Positions 44,541 to 55,751 of a stretch of 64,000 nucleotides of DNA are shown here, in pieces. The position numbers and the translations under genes were made by a program. Source of the stretch: Branchinecta lynchi (taxonomy: Eukaryota > Arthropoda > Branchiopoda > Anostraca > Branchinectidae); contig JAKZAP010000019.1 of the NCBI GenBank assembly GCA_023053575.1, positions 4,278,001-4,342,000 of the forward strand, given 5' to 3'. The notes under the pieces are model-generated. The model was given only the letters and a program-made list of their open reading frames with translations. It had not been told where the DNA came from and made no database searches. The number at the start of each line of letters is the position of its first letter. Position 1 is the stretch's first letter.

Positions 44541-45041
44541 AAAGCGGAATCTTCATGGAAGATCGCTCATCGATATAACTTTTTTCTGAATATGGTTGAT
44601 ATTTAACGTATTGGTTGTTGTGGAGTCGATATATTTCGATGGTTGTTGTGGAGCCTTATGTTTTTCTGTTATGGCCTGATTGGCTTTCTTCTGGAATTAA
44701 ATATCATGGAAAGAATCACCCAGCAAGAAAATCCCCTATACGGAACCTTCCATAACTGACTTCTTTCTAGTGGCCGAGTAAACTGCACTAAAATACTTGT
44801 ACTATTCATTGCCAATTCCTGGAGTCCGGTTACAGCTCAGAGCTTGGAGAATTCAGTAAGTAAGTAAGTAATCTATTTACTTACCATTTGAAAAGCGGAA
44901 TATGTAAAGTAAAGTAAAATAATTAAATAAAACACAACAAAACAGAATATACAATGTTTCATTCACCGGCCAGAAAAGAATGTCGTGCGCAGTGTCGTGA
45001 TATAAATCTTGTGTTTTCTGTATTCCACGTATCGTATCACA
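44541..45041 (+). mobile_element. Satellite-bearing repeat element, one-unit copy
   Basis: It repeats the left flank ('cttcatggaagatcgctcat'), one 176-bp unit (about 44620-44787) and the right flank to 'cacgtatcgtatcac'. It differs from the long copy at scattered positions and lies only about 90 bp from the NTE exon at 45134. Confidence 0.7.
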
Positions 45042-45133
45042 GATGCTGAAATAGCGTCTTCTCGTTACATTCCAAAGACGGACGAAACTGACAGAAACCC
45101 CGGCTCTACGATCCTATCGATTAAGCAACTTAC

Positions 45134-45361
45134 CCTTTCCTGTTCATCGAACAATCCTGAAGGATCTGACAAGTACTCATCACTCCCACTGAGATCCTTC
45201 CCGATATTCAATTCTGTATCGGTATCACTGCTTTCTGTGTCGCTATCGAAATCAACCGCGGGCTTTTTGACTGAGGCGATCATCTGGGCCAAATCGGTGA
45301 ATGACGCCAGAGCGGGCGTCTGCTGGGTGCTTTTGGAGGGATCTTTCCAAACTTGGTATTT
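45134..45361 (-). CDS. sws: NTE / Swiss-cheese lysophospholipase, penultimate exon
   Basis: It is 228 bp (76 codons), phase 0 at both ends, with acceptor 'tttttatag' and donor GTAAGT. It reads KYQVWKDPSKSTQQTPALAS, then FTDLAQMIASVKKP, then an acidic Ser/Asp-rich tail (DFDSDTESSDTDTELN; GLFDEQER). FTDLA[EQ][IM][IV] is a conserved landmark near the C-terminus of NTE proteins, after the patatin domain, and the acidic tail is also typical. It follows the exon near 50.2 kb, but a short connecting exon (other NTEs have about 30 residues there) was not located. Confidence 0.85.
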
Positions 45362-45443
45362 CTATAAAAAAAAACGCACTGAAGCACCCACGACCTGATT
45401 GCCTGCTAATTCCTGTAAAAAGTATTCGGCGGATTTTACAGCC

Positions 45444-45745
45444 CGATGAAAAATTTATCTCACAATAGTAGTATGAAGTTGTACGAAAAAGTAGCATGGA
45501 GATGCTACTACATGCTTCTACTTCAAGGCTACCGTGTTACTGCATTCTACTGCATGCTACTATTAGCAAGACTGGATGCTCTTAGAGCAAGACAAGATGC
45601 TACTGGATACTACTACTTAAGATTCGCCGAGTCTGAGGCACATTAAATGATAGTACTCTTTACTATTACATATCACTAGATGCAACTCTTTCGTACAACT
45701 ATCATACAACTACGCAGACTACACATTTTTCATCGGGAGGCGTCT
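45444..45745. mobile_element. TAGTAG-rich TIR element, copy 1
   Basis: The ends are 'cccgatgaaaaatttatctc' and '...cacatttttcatcggga'. The interior is rich in tagtag/ctacta and includes 'gctaccgtgttactgcat' and 'gagtctgaggcacattaaat'. A full relative at 60711-61014 is inserted in another MITE. Its apparent frame is not conserved. Confidence 0.75.
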
Positions 45746-45825
45746 TTCCCCGACTTCTTGTTTTCATTAAATGTTATAAGAGGCCTAAAAATAGGCTGTT
45801 CGAGGGCTCAGTTATTCAAAAGGGC

Positions 45826-46270
45826 TTTCAATTCAATTTGTTTTCAAACCATCCACGAACTAGCCGAATTTTTCGTTTTTTGTCTACAAAAATAACTATA
45901 TCAAGATAAAATGATGTCAAACGTAAAGTGAATAAATAGAACAATAACAACAAAACAAGATACTCAGACAGCAATATAGGTTAATACAGATTTAAAGAAC
46001 AAAAGAAAATTTTAGACGTATATTTTTATACTGGCACTTGTTCAAACTGCTTCCGAATTGAGCCGGCTCACGAATGAGGGCACGAAGCTACGCCGATACC
46101 GAGCATGAGAGCATGTGACCAGTTGTATTACCGGAATCGATTGCGAAGCTGCTCTGTCAGGCCCGACTCAGAAATCAGGGGGCCGGATGTGGCGTATGGG
46201 TCTTGTAGGATTTGTTTTCAAAGGTTAAATGACAGGGTTTCGCGGCGTTAGGAAAGGGTTTTCAGAAGAA
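45826..46270 (-). mobile_element. CR1/Rex-like LINE, 3' fragment
   Basis: On the minus strand it matches 53650-54070: the C-terminus around 'gcccgactcag' and 'atgctctcatgctcggtatc', then a 3' UTR ending in 'aaattgaattgaa'. It is 5'-truncated. Confidence 0.7.
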
Positions 46271-47279
46271 ACATATTAAGAAACTTCAACTACATATCTT
46301 TCAATAGAGCGAAATTCTCCCATCTTAGTTTGAGTTTAGTCCCCATTAGTTTAGTTCTTCCTCTTTCAGTTTTCTTCTCTTTTTTGAAAAAGTATGTGAA
46401 AATTAATGTAAACTGAAGGTTTTTTTTTTTTACTGCCCCCACAGGCCCATTCGGGCTTTCCCGCAGTCAGAAGTATCAGCTACGTGTGTAAAGTATGCTA
46501 GGAGGGTTAAAAAAGGTGTGTTAATGTAGTTTAGCATGTACAAGTTGGTTTGTATAATAAAGAGTTTTAAACTAAAAACTAGAGTTCTTCGTTGCCTAGT
46601 GGCCCTGGAGGGCACCTTTTTTGGTCATATTGCGCACAGACCGCCATCTACATTTTTTTCGATTGCGCCTCATCTCGCTTAAACCAAGGAAACTTATAAA
46701 GGGGTGTAAGGAGATCGCAGAGAAGTCACGACAGCGGATGATCTTGTCAGATAACAAGTATGAACGAATGGTCATGGGCCGTTGAAGCCAAGTTAGCGCA
46801 TATTTGGAAGTGTAAGTATGACACGACAACTTCCTTCGAACAAAATATATCTGAAAAATACCAAACATAGAATAGAATTTTATTTTTCAAAAGTAGCTGT
46901 CACAGTGTTACCGCCGAATTTGACCTTTTTGTCATACAAAATGAGGAATGCATAACACTTTGTAAAGACGGAAGAAAAAAAACACTAAAAAGAACTAACT
47001 TATCGGTAGAATACACATGCTGGAACAAAACTCCTTCTATATATTTCATGAAGAGGGGCCACAGGGGCTAGTTTGGACATTTTTCTGGGATTTCTCTCGC
47101 TGGGGTCTAATACGCATAGGATAATGGGGGGGGGGGGGGAGAATATTACGAAATCGAGGAACAGATAGGGTTTTAATACCGAAATCGATGCTAAGGCGGG
47201 TCCGTCTCTCTTCCAGGGTAGCCAGCTTGAACCTTTTTAGTAGATAACTGTAAGGCCCTTTACCCTCCCCGTTAATAAT
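46271..47279. other. NTE intron, nothing firmly recognised
   Basis: No exon of the missing NTE segment was found here. A G run (47127-47139) and T-rich patches are present. Confidence 0.4.
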
Positions 47280-48430
47280 CATGAGTGCCCTTTTTTAATG
47301 TTCTTGATACGGTATGTGTGTTCTGAAGAGAGCCCGAAGTGCCAAACAGGACAAGCGTATTCAAGAATATGTCTGATAAAACTAATGTAAATTTGGAGGA
47401 GGTCCTTAGAAGGGCAAGTTTGGAGGAGGTCTTTAGAAGGTCAAGAAAATTTTATCAGTAGTTTCAAAACGGTAATACATGGGGAGGCTTGTTTTAAAAT
47501 ATTTTTGATGTGGGCGTCCCATTTTAAATCATTGGTTAAAGTAACTCCGAGTAGTTTAATTACTTTAACGGAGATTTCTGGGGGAATAGGGTCTAGAAAG
47601 GCTGGGGTAGATTTTAAAAAGCTTTTATTTTTGCGGCAGAACAGCTTCCTGGGTAATGTCATCCAGGCTGGTCATCTCTGAGCTCTTGATATTTCGCCGG
47701 CAAACCTCAAGAGCTGGGAGGTCGTCAACATATTTCTATCGGTCAGGGTACTCAGAAATAAGACTATTTATCATAATTAAGAATAAAATCGGACCTAGTA
47801 AAGTACCTTGGGGAACACCACGAAAAATAGGGAGTGGTTCAGAAAAAACATTATTATAGTTGATAATTTGTGATCGATTTGTCAAAAAAGAAACTAACAT
47901 TTTTATCAAAAAAGGACTAACTTTAAACTCTGAAAGTAACTTTTCAACAAGAATATTATTATCAATAAGATCAAAAGCTTTCTGGAGATGAATTAATAGA
48001 AGATTTAGCCATGTCAGGGTTTTCAAGGTTTTTATGAATTAAATCAAGTAAACTCACAAGGTAATGGGAGGTAGACGTTTCCTTTAGGTTTCCGAACTGT
48101 TTAAGGTCAACCAGTTTCAGGATTTCTGCCTTCAACCAACCGGCAAGAAAACTTTCATACATCTTTGAAAATGTCGGGATCAGTATAACTGGTCGTACTC
48201 CAGTGAAGTTATTTAGACCTCCCTTTTTCTCAATCGGAGTAAAATACCCTAACTTCTAACAAGATGGATAATTTCCCGATTTACTAATTTCATTATAATT
48301 TGATAATTTGTCCGGGAAAGCTTTGATCACAGCAGTCGGTATATCGATGGGGCAAATACTAGTTTGTTTAAGCTTCTTTATTTTACTAAAAACTTCATTA
48401 ACTGTAATTAATGGAGTATTTTCTACTGGT
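47280..48430 (-). pseudogene. CR1/Rex-like reverse transcriptase, decayed
   Basis: The minus-strand order is: a fingers piece 'GYFTPIEKKGGLNNFTGVRP', FSKMYESFLAGWLK, LLDLIHKNL, a frameshift, QKAFDLIDNNILVEKLL, FRGVPQGTLLGPILFLIMIN, then VKVIKLLGVTLTNDLKWD and ILEYACPVWHFGL. The stretch with the catalytic Y/FxDD is not readable. It is related to 50713-54070. It lies in an NTE intron, same strand. Confidence 0.8.
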
Positions 48431-48578
48431 GTACTTGGTATACTAAGTTTGGACTATTGCGGCTAAGTGCTTGTTGAGCTCATTTGCCGTCTGCAAAGGT
48501 GGCTGGTCGAAGTGGAAATCCGGATTCTTATGCGTACGACTCTGTCGTCGTCCTACGGTGCCTTAGAGAGATCCTTCG

Positions 48579-49113
48579 CAGAGATGGGCAAATACGTATC
48601 CGTATTCGAATCCAGGATCGGTCCTTTCTGCCGAATTCAAATCCGGATTCGAATCTTCTACTTGTCAGGGTGGATTCGGAATCTGATTCCAGACCTAAAA
48701 TCTTACAACCGCTCCAATTCCAATCTTATCCCAATTTTTACACATAGTGCTCAACGTATTGTGCTTAACGAGCCCCTAATAGTTGGCCATACTGTGACAA
48801 GCACACATGAAAACCAAGAAGTATGGTCTACATCGTCCAGTTAACTGTCATCAGCCTTAGACATCAGCGCTTTCTGTCACCTCTGATTTCTAAACTGAAA
48901 CTCATGTGTTTGATATGATTTTTATCAAGGTCGATTGAAAACCGGAATCTGTTCCGGATTCGAATCCTTAGCATGAAATGGTGGATTCGGATTCAGAATC
49001 GGATTCTTACCTAGCCCTGGATTTGGATTAGAATCCTTTCATAACATGGCGACAAGCTAAAAGCTTAATGCCAAATGTAATAATAAATAAATGATCGGAT
49101 TCGCCCATCTCTG
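48579..49113. mobile_element. TIR element 'CAGAGATGGGCAAAT', hAT-like
   Basis: The left end is 'cagagatgggcaaatacg' and the right end 'gattcgcccatctctg', inverted to each other. The interior is built of 'attcgaatccggattc' repeats. The flanking 8-mers do not match, so the superfamily is guessed from the termini. Confidence 0.6.
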
Positions 49114-49299
49114 CTACTGCACAGTCGCAATACAAGACACAAATCATTTAGAAAAACCTCGAAAACATAAGCCTATTTCGTAACTGTAATTTTTACTTTC
49201 GCGATGAATACAAAAAAATAGTCCAAGTTTTCCTTGATTCCAAGCTGACCGTGAATCATATCTGATGGCACTAAATAGTCAGCTCAGAGTTATCCTAGC

Positions 49300-49410
49300 G
49301 ATAATTCGTCTCTTCTTGGCAAGGGTTCTCCTCAGCTTCAAGACAAATCGCAAGCTAGTTTTTCTAGCTTGCACCTGAAGAGGACTCTTGCAAAGAAGGG
49401 CTGAAAAATA
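49300..49410 (+). repeat. Penelope-like 3' end, decayed copy
   Basis: It contains 'cctgaagaggactcttgcaa' followed by 'agaagggctgaaaaat', the family phrase of 7870 and 13520, directly abutting the MITE at 49411. Confidence 0.5.
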
Positions 49411-49841
49411 GAGCGTGCTCCACCCTTCTGACAGCAGTAACTATTTGTCTATCTCCATTCCAACCTCGTGAAAAGTTACTACACTGTAAAACAAAATCTT
49501 GCAGTATTTGCTACTGGGACTAATCTTGTCTTTATTGAGATAAGGTTATCCCTAATTCGGATTACTTTTATCCCAATAGAGATAATATTAATCCCAGTAG
49601 CAAATACTGCATCCTTATTCGGAGAAACTTTTTACAGTGTACGCTGACCGTTCCAACCTTCTCGAAATAGTAACCAATACTAAGTATTTGCTTACCATGC
49701 TTGGGAGCGTAGTAAGCGTGGTAACTACGAAATTCTGTAACATGATTGGTCGGATTATCCCATAGCATGATATTTGGGCGAAAATAGAAAAATTCGTGAC
49801 GTCATGCATAGTAACTATGGTAATTAGGGTGGAACACGCTA
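49411..49841. mobile_element. MITE 'GAGCGTGTTCCACC', copy 2, with nested MITE
   Basis: The ends are 'gagcgtgctccacccttctg' and '...tagggtggaacacgct'. The 158-bp MITE at 49482-49639 interrupts 'gaaaagttacta|cgctgacc'; the corresponding sequence is uninterrupted at 61020-61035 (inverted). Confidence 0.8.
49482..49639. mobile_element. 158-bp palindromic MITE with TA duplication, copy 5
   Basis: The ends are 'cactgtaaaacaaaatcttg' and '...gagaaactttttacagtg', with TA outside both (49480-49481, 49640-49641). The empty site is known from the sister MITE, so TA is the target duplication. It shares GATAAG-rich palindromic arms with 39369-39526. Confidence 0.92.
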
Positions 49842-50135
49842 CTGACTTCATTTGTTTATCACTACCAAATACAAAAAAAAGGAACATACACACAAAAAAA
49901 AAATTACTCAAGATTTTGATGGTGGGTCGGCCATCGTGCTGTGCCGCAGGGGGCTACCCTTCCTATGGCAAAACCCTTAAAAGGGGGTAAGATAAACTTG
50001 GGTAAGGTAAGGCTAGGTGGCCTAGGGTAAACTTTCTAACAGTGCCTACCTGTAGGAGGGGTGAGCTTCCTCCCATGGATTTCAGCGAATCAGAAGAGTG
50101 GGACCAGGGGAAGGCTACGCCCCCTCGGTTTCGAC

Positions 50136-50262
50136 CAATGAAGTATGTTTTCCCGTGATGGTAGCCAACTTCCAAAATGTCGTCGAAACTTCCGAACTGG
50201 AGAGTCTTGTATTTGTCGATTGGGGGTCTGATGTACTCGCAATAGTCGGAGTTTTTAACTTC
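50136..50262 (-). CDS. sws: NTE / Swiss-cheese lysophospholipase, internal exon
   Basis: After acceptor 'tttctttag' the frame reads [20 protein letters not shown] then [23 protein letters not shown] family members have [VE]VK.S.YCEY[LI]RPPID..KT..F..FD.I.[ED]VGY..GK at this point, so the identity is clear. It joins the preceding exon in phase 0 to give RQLE|EVKN. The donor is uncertain: GTCGAA from 50135 is used here, giving phase 1. This segment ends the patatin-like domain. Confidence 0.88.
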
Positions 50263-50773
50263 CTAAAGAAAAATAAGAGTTTACTCGCACCAAGAAAACT
50301 ATACTATTTCCTAGTTCCGCTTCAGAAGGCTGATTCATAATTATTGTACCCAGCACAATCTTTGACTTTCCTGAGATCTGCAGCAAGGCTTAACCTCACG
50401 CGCTCACCGCCTGCTATGTCAGGATCGGGTGGACAGTTCAGTCGAATTCATTCCAGTTTGTTTTTAGTCAATCAGGCAATATGGCAGGCAAGTGATCTGG
50501 CAACATGCTGGTCTCTTGCACCGGGTCCTCTGTATATATGTAATTTCACGGCCAGTAAGTAAGTACCTACCACCTCCACCGAAAGAAAAAATCCCCCATT
50601 AACCACCCCCTGATTTTCCAGATTTTCCTATTATTACCCCAGTTGATATACCCAATAAAAGCTTTTCCAGATAAAATATGTAACCCCGTATCTCATATTT
50701 GACCCCCTATCTCATATTTAACAGAAACGGGTGAATACCCTTCAATTTGGAAAAATGGTTTTGTTACCCCTAT

Positions 50774-50848
50774 ACCGAAGAAAGAGGCACCTAATGATTT
50801 TACAGGTGTTCGGCCGATAACATTGACGCGAGTTTTCAGCAAAGTATC
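50774..50848. repeat. Left copy of an approximately 75-bp direct repeat around the RTE
   Basis: 'ataccgaagaaagaggcacc' to 'ttttcagcaaagtat' recurs at 52618-52692 with a 3-base indel and a few substitutions. Both copies encode the same RT fingers segment of the CR1-like host element, so this is a target-site duplication or a template-switch product. Confidence 0.8.
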
Positions 50849-52617
50849 CTTACCTTACCTTAGACCTTAGATCCTCCTGTACCTCCAGAGGCGCCCAAGA
50901 AGAATCTCCAGTCGTCTCTGAAACTTGCGGCTGCGACGATGTTTTCCCACTCCGGATGTAATGAGGCATGAAATTGCCACAGGTCGTTGTAGTAGTTACG
51001 ACGGAGTGTTTTTGGGTCTTCCTCCGCGGCGGGTGCCTCGGGTAACCAGAAAAACGTGGACTTGGGGATTCTGGAATCGTCTATGCGCAGCACATGTCCG
51101 AGGTAACTCCATCTACGCCTTCGTATGGTCTCAATGAGGGACGGCTGAACTGTGATGGTTCTTATGTGCTCGTTCGTTACCTTCTGGGTCCAGTGGATGC
51201 CAAGAAGTTTCCGGAGGCACACGTTTTCAAACGACTGAATTCTCTTCTCTTAGTCTTGGCTGAGATGCCATGTTTCAGATGCACAGAGGAGGACGGACAG
51301 GACGTTGCTGTTAAACAGGTGGGGCTTAAGCTGGAAGGAGAAAGTGATCGACCTCCAAACTTTTTTGAGCCTGTTAAAGGTGCTGTTAGCCTGTCCAGTT
51401 TGGGCGGTGACTTCTTTGGCTGTAGATCCTGTGTTCTCGATGGTGCTGTCAAGATATTTGAAATGAACCACTTGTTCCACATCGTTGTCGCGACATTTGA
51501 TGTTCATATGTAAATCGCTAGTTGCCATTACTGGCGTTGATATTGAGTCCAAAACCTTCTGCTTTTTGTTGGATGCTCGTGACCAGCGCTTGAAGTCGTG
51601 TTTTGCAGGTTTCGAGGATGGCAATATCGTCAGCAAAATCTAGGTCGCTGAGCAGGCGATTGTTCAGGCGTAGCCCCGTTGAGTCGACACTTCTTAACAC
51701 GAAGTCTAGGACGACCGCGAACAGTAGTTGGGATAGGACGCACCCTTGTTTTACCCCGGAGAGGATTGGGAATTTACGTGAAATTCCCTCTGCTGTCTTC
51801 ACACAACTGGTTGTATCTTCGTACATCGCCATTATGAGATTTATTATGGTATCTGGGATACCATAGTGGCGAAGGAGCTTCCAGACTGACTGGCGGTCTA
51901 ATGAGTCGAAAGCCTTTTCAAAATCTACGAAGATCATGTAGAGCTTCTTGCGCCATTCGCAGCTCTCCTCCGTGAGCATTCGCAGGGTGAATATCAGGTC
52001 TGTGCAAGAACAGTTCGGGCGGAAGCCATGCTGCTCGTCACGCAGATATTTATCTAGGTGACTTTGTATTCGGGACAGGATGTTGTGACAACAGTTTGCC
52101 AGGTACCGAGAGCACGCTGATGCCTCGCCAGTTGTTACAGAGCGTGGCATCGGTCGTAAGAGTTTTATGAGCGTACCGTGGCGCCAGTCTGAGTGTACTT
52201 TTGCTGTTGTCCAGATGGTTCCGAGATGTCTTTCCAGTGGGTGATACAGGTGTCCATGGAGCATTTCAGCATTTCTGCTGTGATGCGGTCGTCTCCTGGT
52301 GATCTTCCGTTTTTCAGCTTTTTGACCGCTTTCAGAATTTCGTCTTCAGTCGGGGGCTCGGTGTTAATATCGAGCGAGATCAGTGGGTCTTCGGGGATGG
52401 AAATTGGCTCGTCCGGGGGTGGTCTGTTTAGGATTTTGTCAAAGTAGTTGACCCATACCTCCTTCTTTTCTTCGGAGCCGGTTACCAGTACGCCATTTTC
52501 ATACTTCACCGGGCCATCACTTGCTCTCTTCTTCCCGATGATCTCGTTCGTGATCTTGTAAAGTGACCTGCTGTCTCCATTCTTGGCAGCTTCTTCAGCT
52601 TTCGCGGCCTTATACCG
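50849..52617 (-). mobile_element. RTE-like non-LTR retrotransposon, 5'-truncated
   Basis: The minus-strand reading has several frames: KLKNGRSPGDDRITAEMLK, then FRPNCSCTDLIFTLRMLTEE, MIFVDFEKAFDSLDR, LSGVKQGCVLSQLLFAVVL, LLSDLDFADDIAILETC, and the C-terminal WSYLGHVLRIDDSRIPKS. These are hallmarks of RTE-type elements. The 3' tail is a TAAGG-like repeat at 50849-50872. The 5' end is truncated at 52617 before the endonuclease. Frameshifts near 52200, 51500-51600 and 51220 inactivate it. Confidence 0.85.
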
Positions 52618-54074
52618 AATATACCGAAGGAGGCACCTAATGGTTTTACAGATGTTCGGTCGATAACATTGACGCCAGTTTTCAGCAAAGTATACGAGCA
52701 GTTTTTGACATCGTGGTTGAAACGTCATATATATACTCGAACTTATCGACAAAAGGCAGTTTGGGAATCTACCACGGAGATCTACAGCCCATTATTTGGT
52801 AAGTCTGATCGACGAGATCCTTAGAAATCTCGACCTGCCTGATCGATGGCTTAACCTTATTGCTATTGACCTGAAAAAGGCTTTCGACCTGATCAGGCAC
52901 AATACACTTTTGAAAAACCTGATGGATCAGTTCAAAGTAGATCCGTTTTTGGCGCGAATTGTGGCTAGTTTCCTTTCCGATAGGACCCAACAAACCAAGT
53001 ATAAATCGACGTATTCTGCTACTCTCCCTATTTTCTGCAGAGTGCATCAAGGAACCCTGCTTGGGGCACTACTCTTTTTGTAATGGTGAATGACCTTGTC
53101 ACTTCTTTACCTGATCGCTGGAAATACGTCGACGACCTGTCCCTTCTTGAAATATGTTTCATGAACATTAAAAGTAACGCAAAATCCCTTATAGACGATA
53201 TTTGCGAGGAAGCAGCGTCTGGGGAGATGACAGTTAACATGGATAAAATAATTGTGCTTACAGTAAACTTCCTGTAGACTAGACCCGCGTTCGAACCATG
53301 ACTCGCTGAAGAACAATTCGTCGAGAAAATAAAACTTCTCGGCGTATGGATTTCGGTGGACATAAAATGGCATGAACAGGTAGAACTTATGTTCAAAAGA
53401 GGTAATTTGGCACTTTTGTACCTGAAACTGCTGGCAAGGTATAGCGTCCCAGCCAAGGATTTACTGCGAGTGTATATTTCGTTTATTCGACCGGTAATAG
53501 AGTACTGCTGTCCCGTCTGGCAGTTTGGGCTGACGCATGAGCAGTCGGGCTCATTGGAGAGGACTCAATATCGAGCCCTTCTAATTGCTTCTAAATCCCC
53601 AAAGGTGCCGTGTTCATTAAAAACCCTTTCCCAACGCCGCGAAACCCTTTCTTTTAACCTTGGAAAACAAATCCTACAAGACCCAACCCTGCGTCCCATC
53701 CTGCCCCCTGATTTCGCCGCAATTCGAGTCAGGCCTGGCAGAGCAGCTTCCCAACCAATTCCGGTAATACAACCAGTCACATGCTCTCATGCTCGGTATC
53801 AGCGTAGCTTCGTGCCCTCATTCGTGAGCCGGCTCAATTCCGAAGCAGTTTCAACAACTGCCATTACATAAATACACGTCTAGAACTTTCGTTTGTTCTT
53901 TAATTGTTACCAACTTTTATTGCTGTCCGAGAGCTTGTTTTGTTGTTGTTGTTGTATTTAGTCACTTTACGTTTGACGTCATTTTATGTTGATAGCCTAC
54001 AGTTATTTTTGTTGACAAAAAAACGAAAATGCGGCTAGTCCATGAATGGTCTGAAAATAAATTGAATTGAATTG

Positions 54075-54140
54075 TAAGTAAGTAAGTAATTTTTTCCTGA
54101 CCCGCCATTTGAAAAGTGGAGTATGTAAAGTGAATGATTT
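54075..54140 (-). repeat. SINE/LINE 3' end with (TTAC)n tail, inverted
   Basis: 'gtaagtaagtaagtaatttt' followed by 'cctgacccgccatttgaaaa' abuts the end of the CR1-like element. It matches 6870-6950 on the other strand. Confidence 0.6.
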
Positions 54141-55402
54141 TGTAACCGTTCTGACCAAATAAGGGACATAAAGCTTAAAGTTCCATGTGCATATCAAACT
54201 ACCCCAATCCCACTCTGTAACAACCTAGGAACAATGCTTACCCCCTAGCTCAGCAGCTTTTTCAACAGTTTCCTCTCTGTGATATTTCAAAGCGTAATAT
54301 TTTGGGCCAGTACATGCTCAATTTACTAGCTTGGACAAAGATAAAAGTGATATTTTTTATAACACTTAGTAGATCTTTATTTTATGCATAAATCAGCTTG
54401 TCTAATTCAGATTTGAATAGGCTATTTGTTTTTTAATGATTTTGTAGCTATGTTATTTTTTATAAACTTATTGCATATTCTGGTACATTTTATAAAGCAA
54501 GTTCAAGCTTCACAACACTATTCTACAAAGAAAAACTTTTAATAGGCACTTAAAACATGGAACTTCTGATGAAACACTAGAACAATCAGGTAAACTGCAT
54601 TTGCGGCTTAACTTATTGGTGACATCTCAAATATGTTCTTTTCTATCAAGCATTGCTGGGAGTTTTTGAATTTCCTGCCACAATATCCCAGCTCCTAAAA
54701 TTTGGATCGCCGAAATGCCAGAGAGGTAAAGACAGGGGATAACAAGAAAACGGCCGATTTTCGTAGTGCCTTCTAAAGGAAATCGAAAATGTTTATTTGT
54801 GAAGCATTTAGTACAAAATAAAGCATTAGAAGTGTCCATTGTGCTTTAACATTCGCCCTACGTTATCATGTTGTTCTTTTGGCTTCAGAACTAACCCCAT
54901 CTATTTCGTTATCATTCCCAACCAAGGTGTAAACACATCCACCATCTAGGCAGGCAATAAGTTCAGATTATTGCTGATAGATGATGTATGTGTCTAATTG
55001 TCTTGGTGACGAAGAAAACGGTCGGTCATCAAGATCATCAATTGATAATTTCCGGTAGCTATGGCAACTTAACATCTTGTTGACCAAGGAGACCCTCTTT
55101 TGTAAATACTACTGAGAAGTATACGTTTTTTTTAATGAGAGAGAAAGAGAAGAGTGCGTCTGAGCCCTAGGCTACCTACGACATCCCTACCCCTCGTTTG
55201 TTGATTGGTTTTGAGAGTGGAACTTAAGGTAAGGCCCGTCGGTCGTCAGATTTCTACGCTATCAACCAGGTCCCAGTGACCCTATTCAAGACCTAGCCTT
55301 ATCCACCACCCTTGAAACCACATCAGTTGTGAAACAGATATTCCGGAACAACTATGATGATTGCTTGATTAAAAAACAAAACAAATCCAGTAAGGTGCTT
55401 AC
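54141..55402. other. NTE intron, no recognised feature
   Basis: AT-rich sequence with no clear repeats and no exon-like frame with splice sites. Confidence 0.5.
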
Positions 55403-55614
55403 CTCTAGCTGACGCACGCAAGAGACATACGCCAGTCTTGACTGAATATCTGGTAGATTCAAGACCTTCGCTGGTGTGGTAAAAGGCCACCACTTTTTCC
55501 ACAACACCCACCAACCTGAAAGACTGTCGCCGTAGTTTGTGTGGTCCGTGTCCTCCTGTGACCCGACATCTATAGCTAGGATATGTTTTGCTCCGCGACT
55601 ACGCATCACATCCG
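55403..55614 (-). CDS. sws: NTE / Swiss-cheese lysophospholipase, patatin-domain exon
   Basis: It is 212 bp, phase 1 in (it completes Ala of NNLPA) and phase 0 out, with acceptor 'ttttctctag' and donor GTAAGC. It encodes [38 protein letters not shown] and [18 protein letters not shown]. Animal NTEs share A.[DV]...GAK..IA[IV]DVGSQ...D...YGD[SC]LSGWW.LW and the [15 protein letters not shown] block almost verbatim. It is an ER-anchored phospholipase/lysophospholipase acting on phosphatidylcholine and lysophosphatidylcholine. This exon follows the catalytic aspartate exon. Confidence 0.96.
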
Positions 55615-55751
55615 CTAGAGAAAAGAGATGGCGTTAAACGCTTTCCGATTTATCTATCCTCTCATTGGCCAATCTAATAGCCTATGATGTGTTGTCCTTA
55701 GGTAGCGGTATAGCAACTTATTATTGGTTAAGATCGTTACTATCCTTGTTA

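Larger units (their letters stand above)
50713..54070 (+). mobile_element. CR1/Rex-like LINE, interrupted by an RTE-like element
   Basis: The left part (50713-50848) encodes WKNGFVTPIPKKEAPNDF and RPITLT.VFSKV; the right part resumes in the same region at 52618. It continues with WLNLIAIDLKKAFDLIRHN, HQGTLLGALLFLV, KYVDDLSLLE, LLGVWISVDIKWHEQ and VIEYCCPVWQFGLT. The 3' UTR ends 'aaattgaattgaattg' at about 54076. There are frameshifts and stops. The clade call rests on YVDD, the HQGT..GA motif and the GAATT tail. It lies opposite to the NTE gene. Confidence 0.85.

Noticed and set aside
45446..45646. 66-codon Tyr/Leu/Arg-rich ORF
   Set aside because: It is the TAGTAG-rich mobile element read as codons; the second copy does not keep the frame.
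50098..50340. 80-codon plus-strand ORF
   Set aside because: It is the antisense shadow of the NTE exon at 50136-50262.
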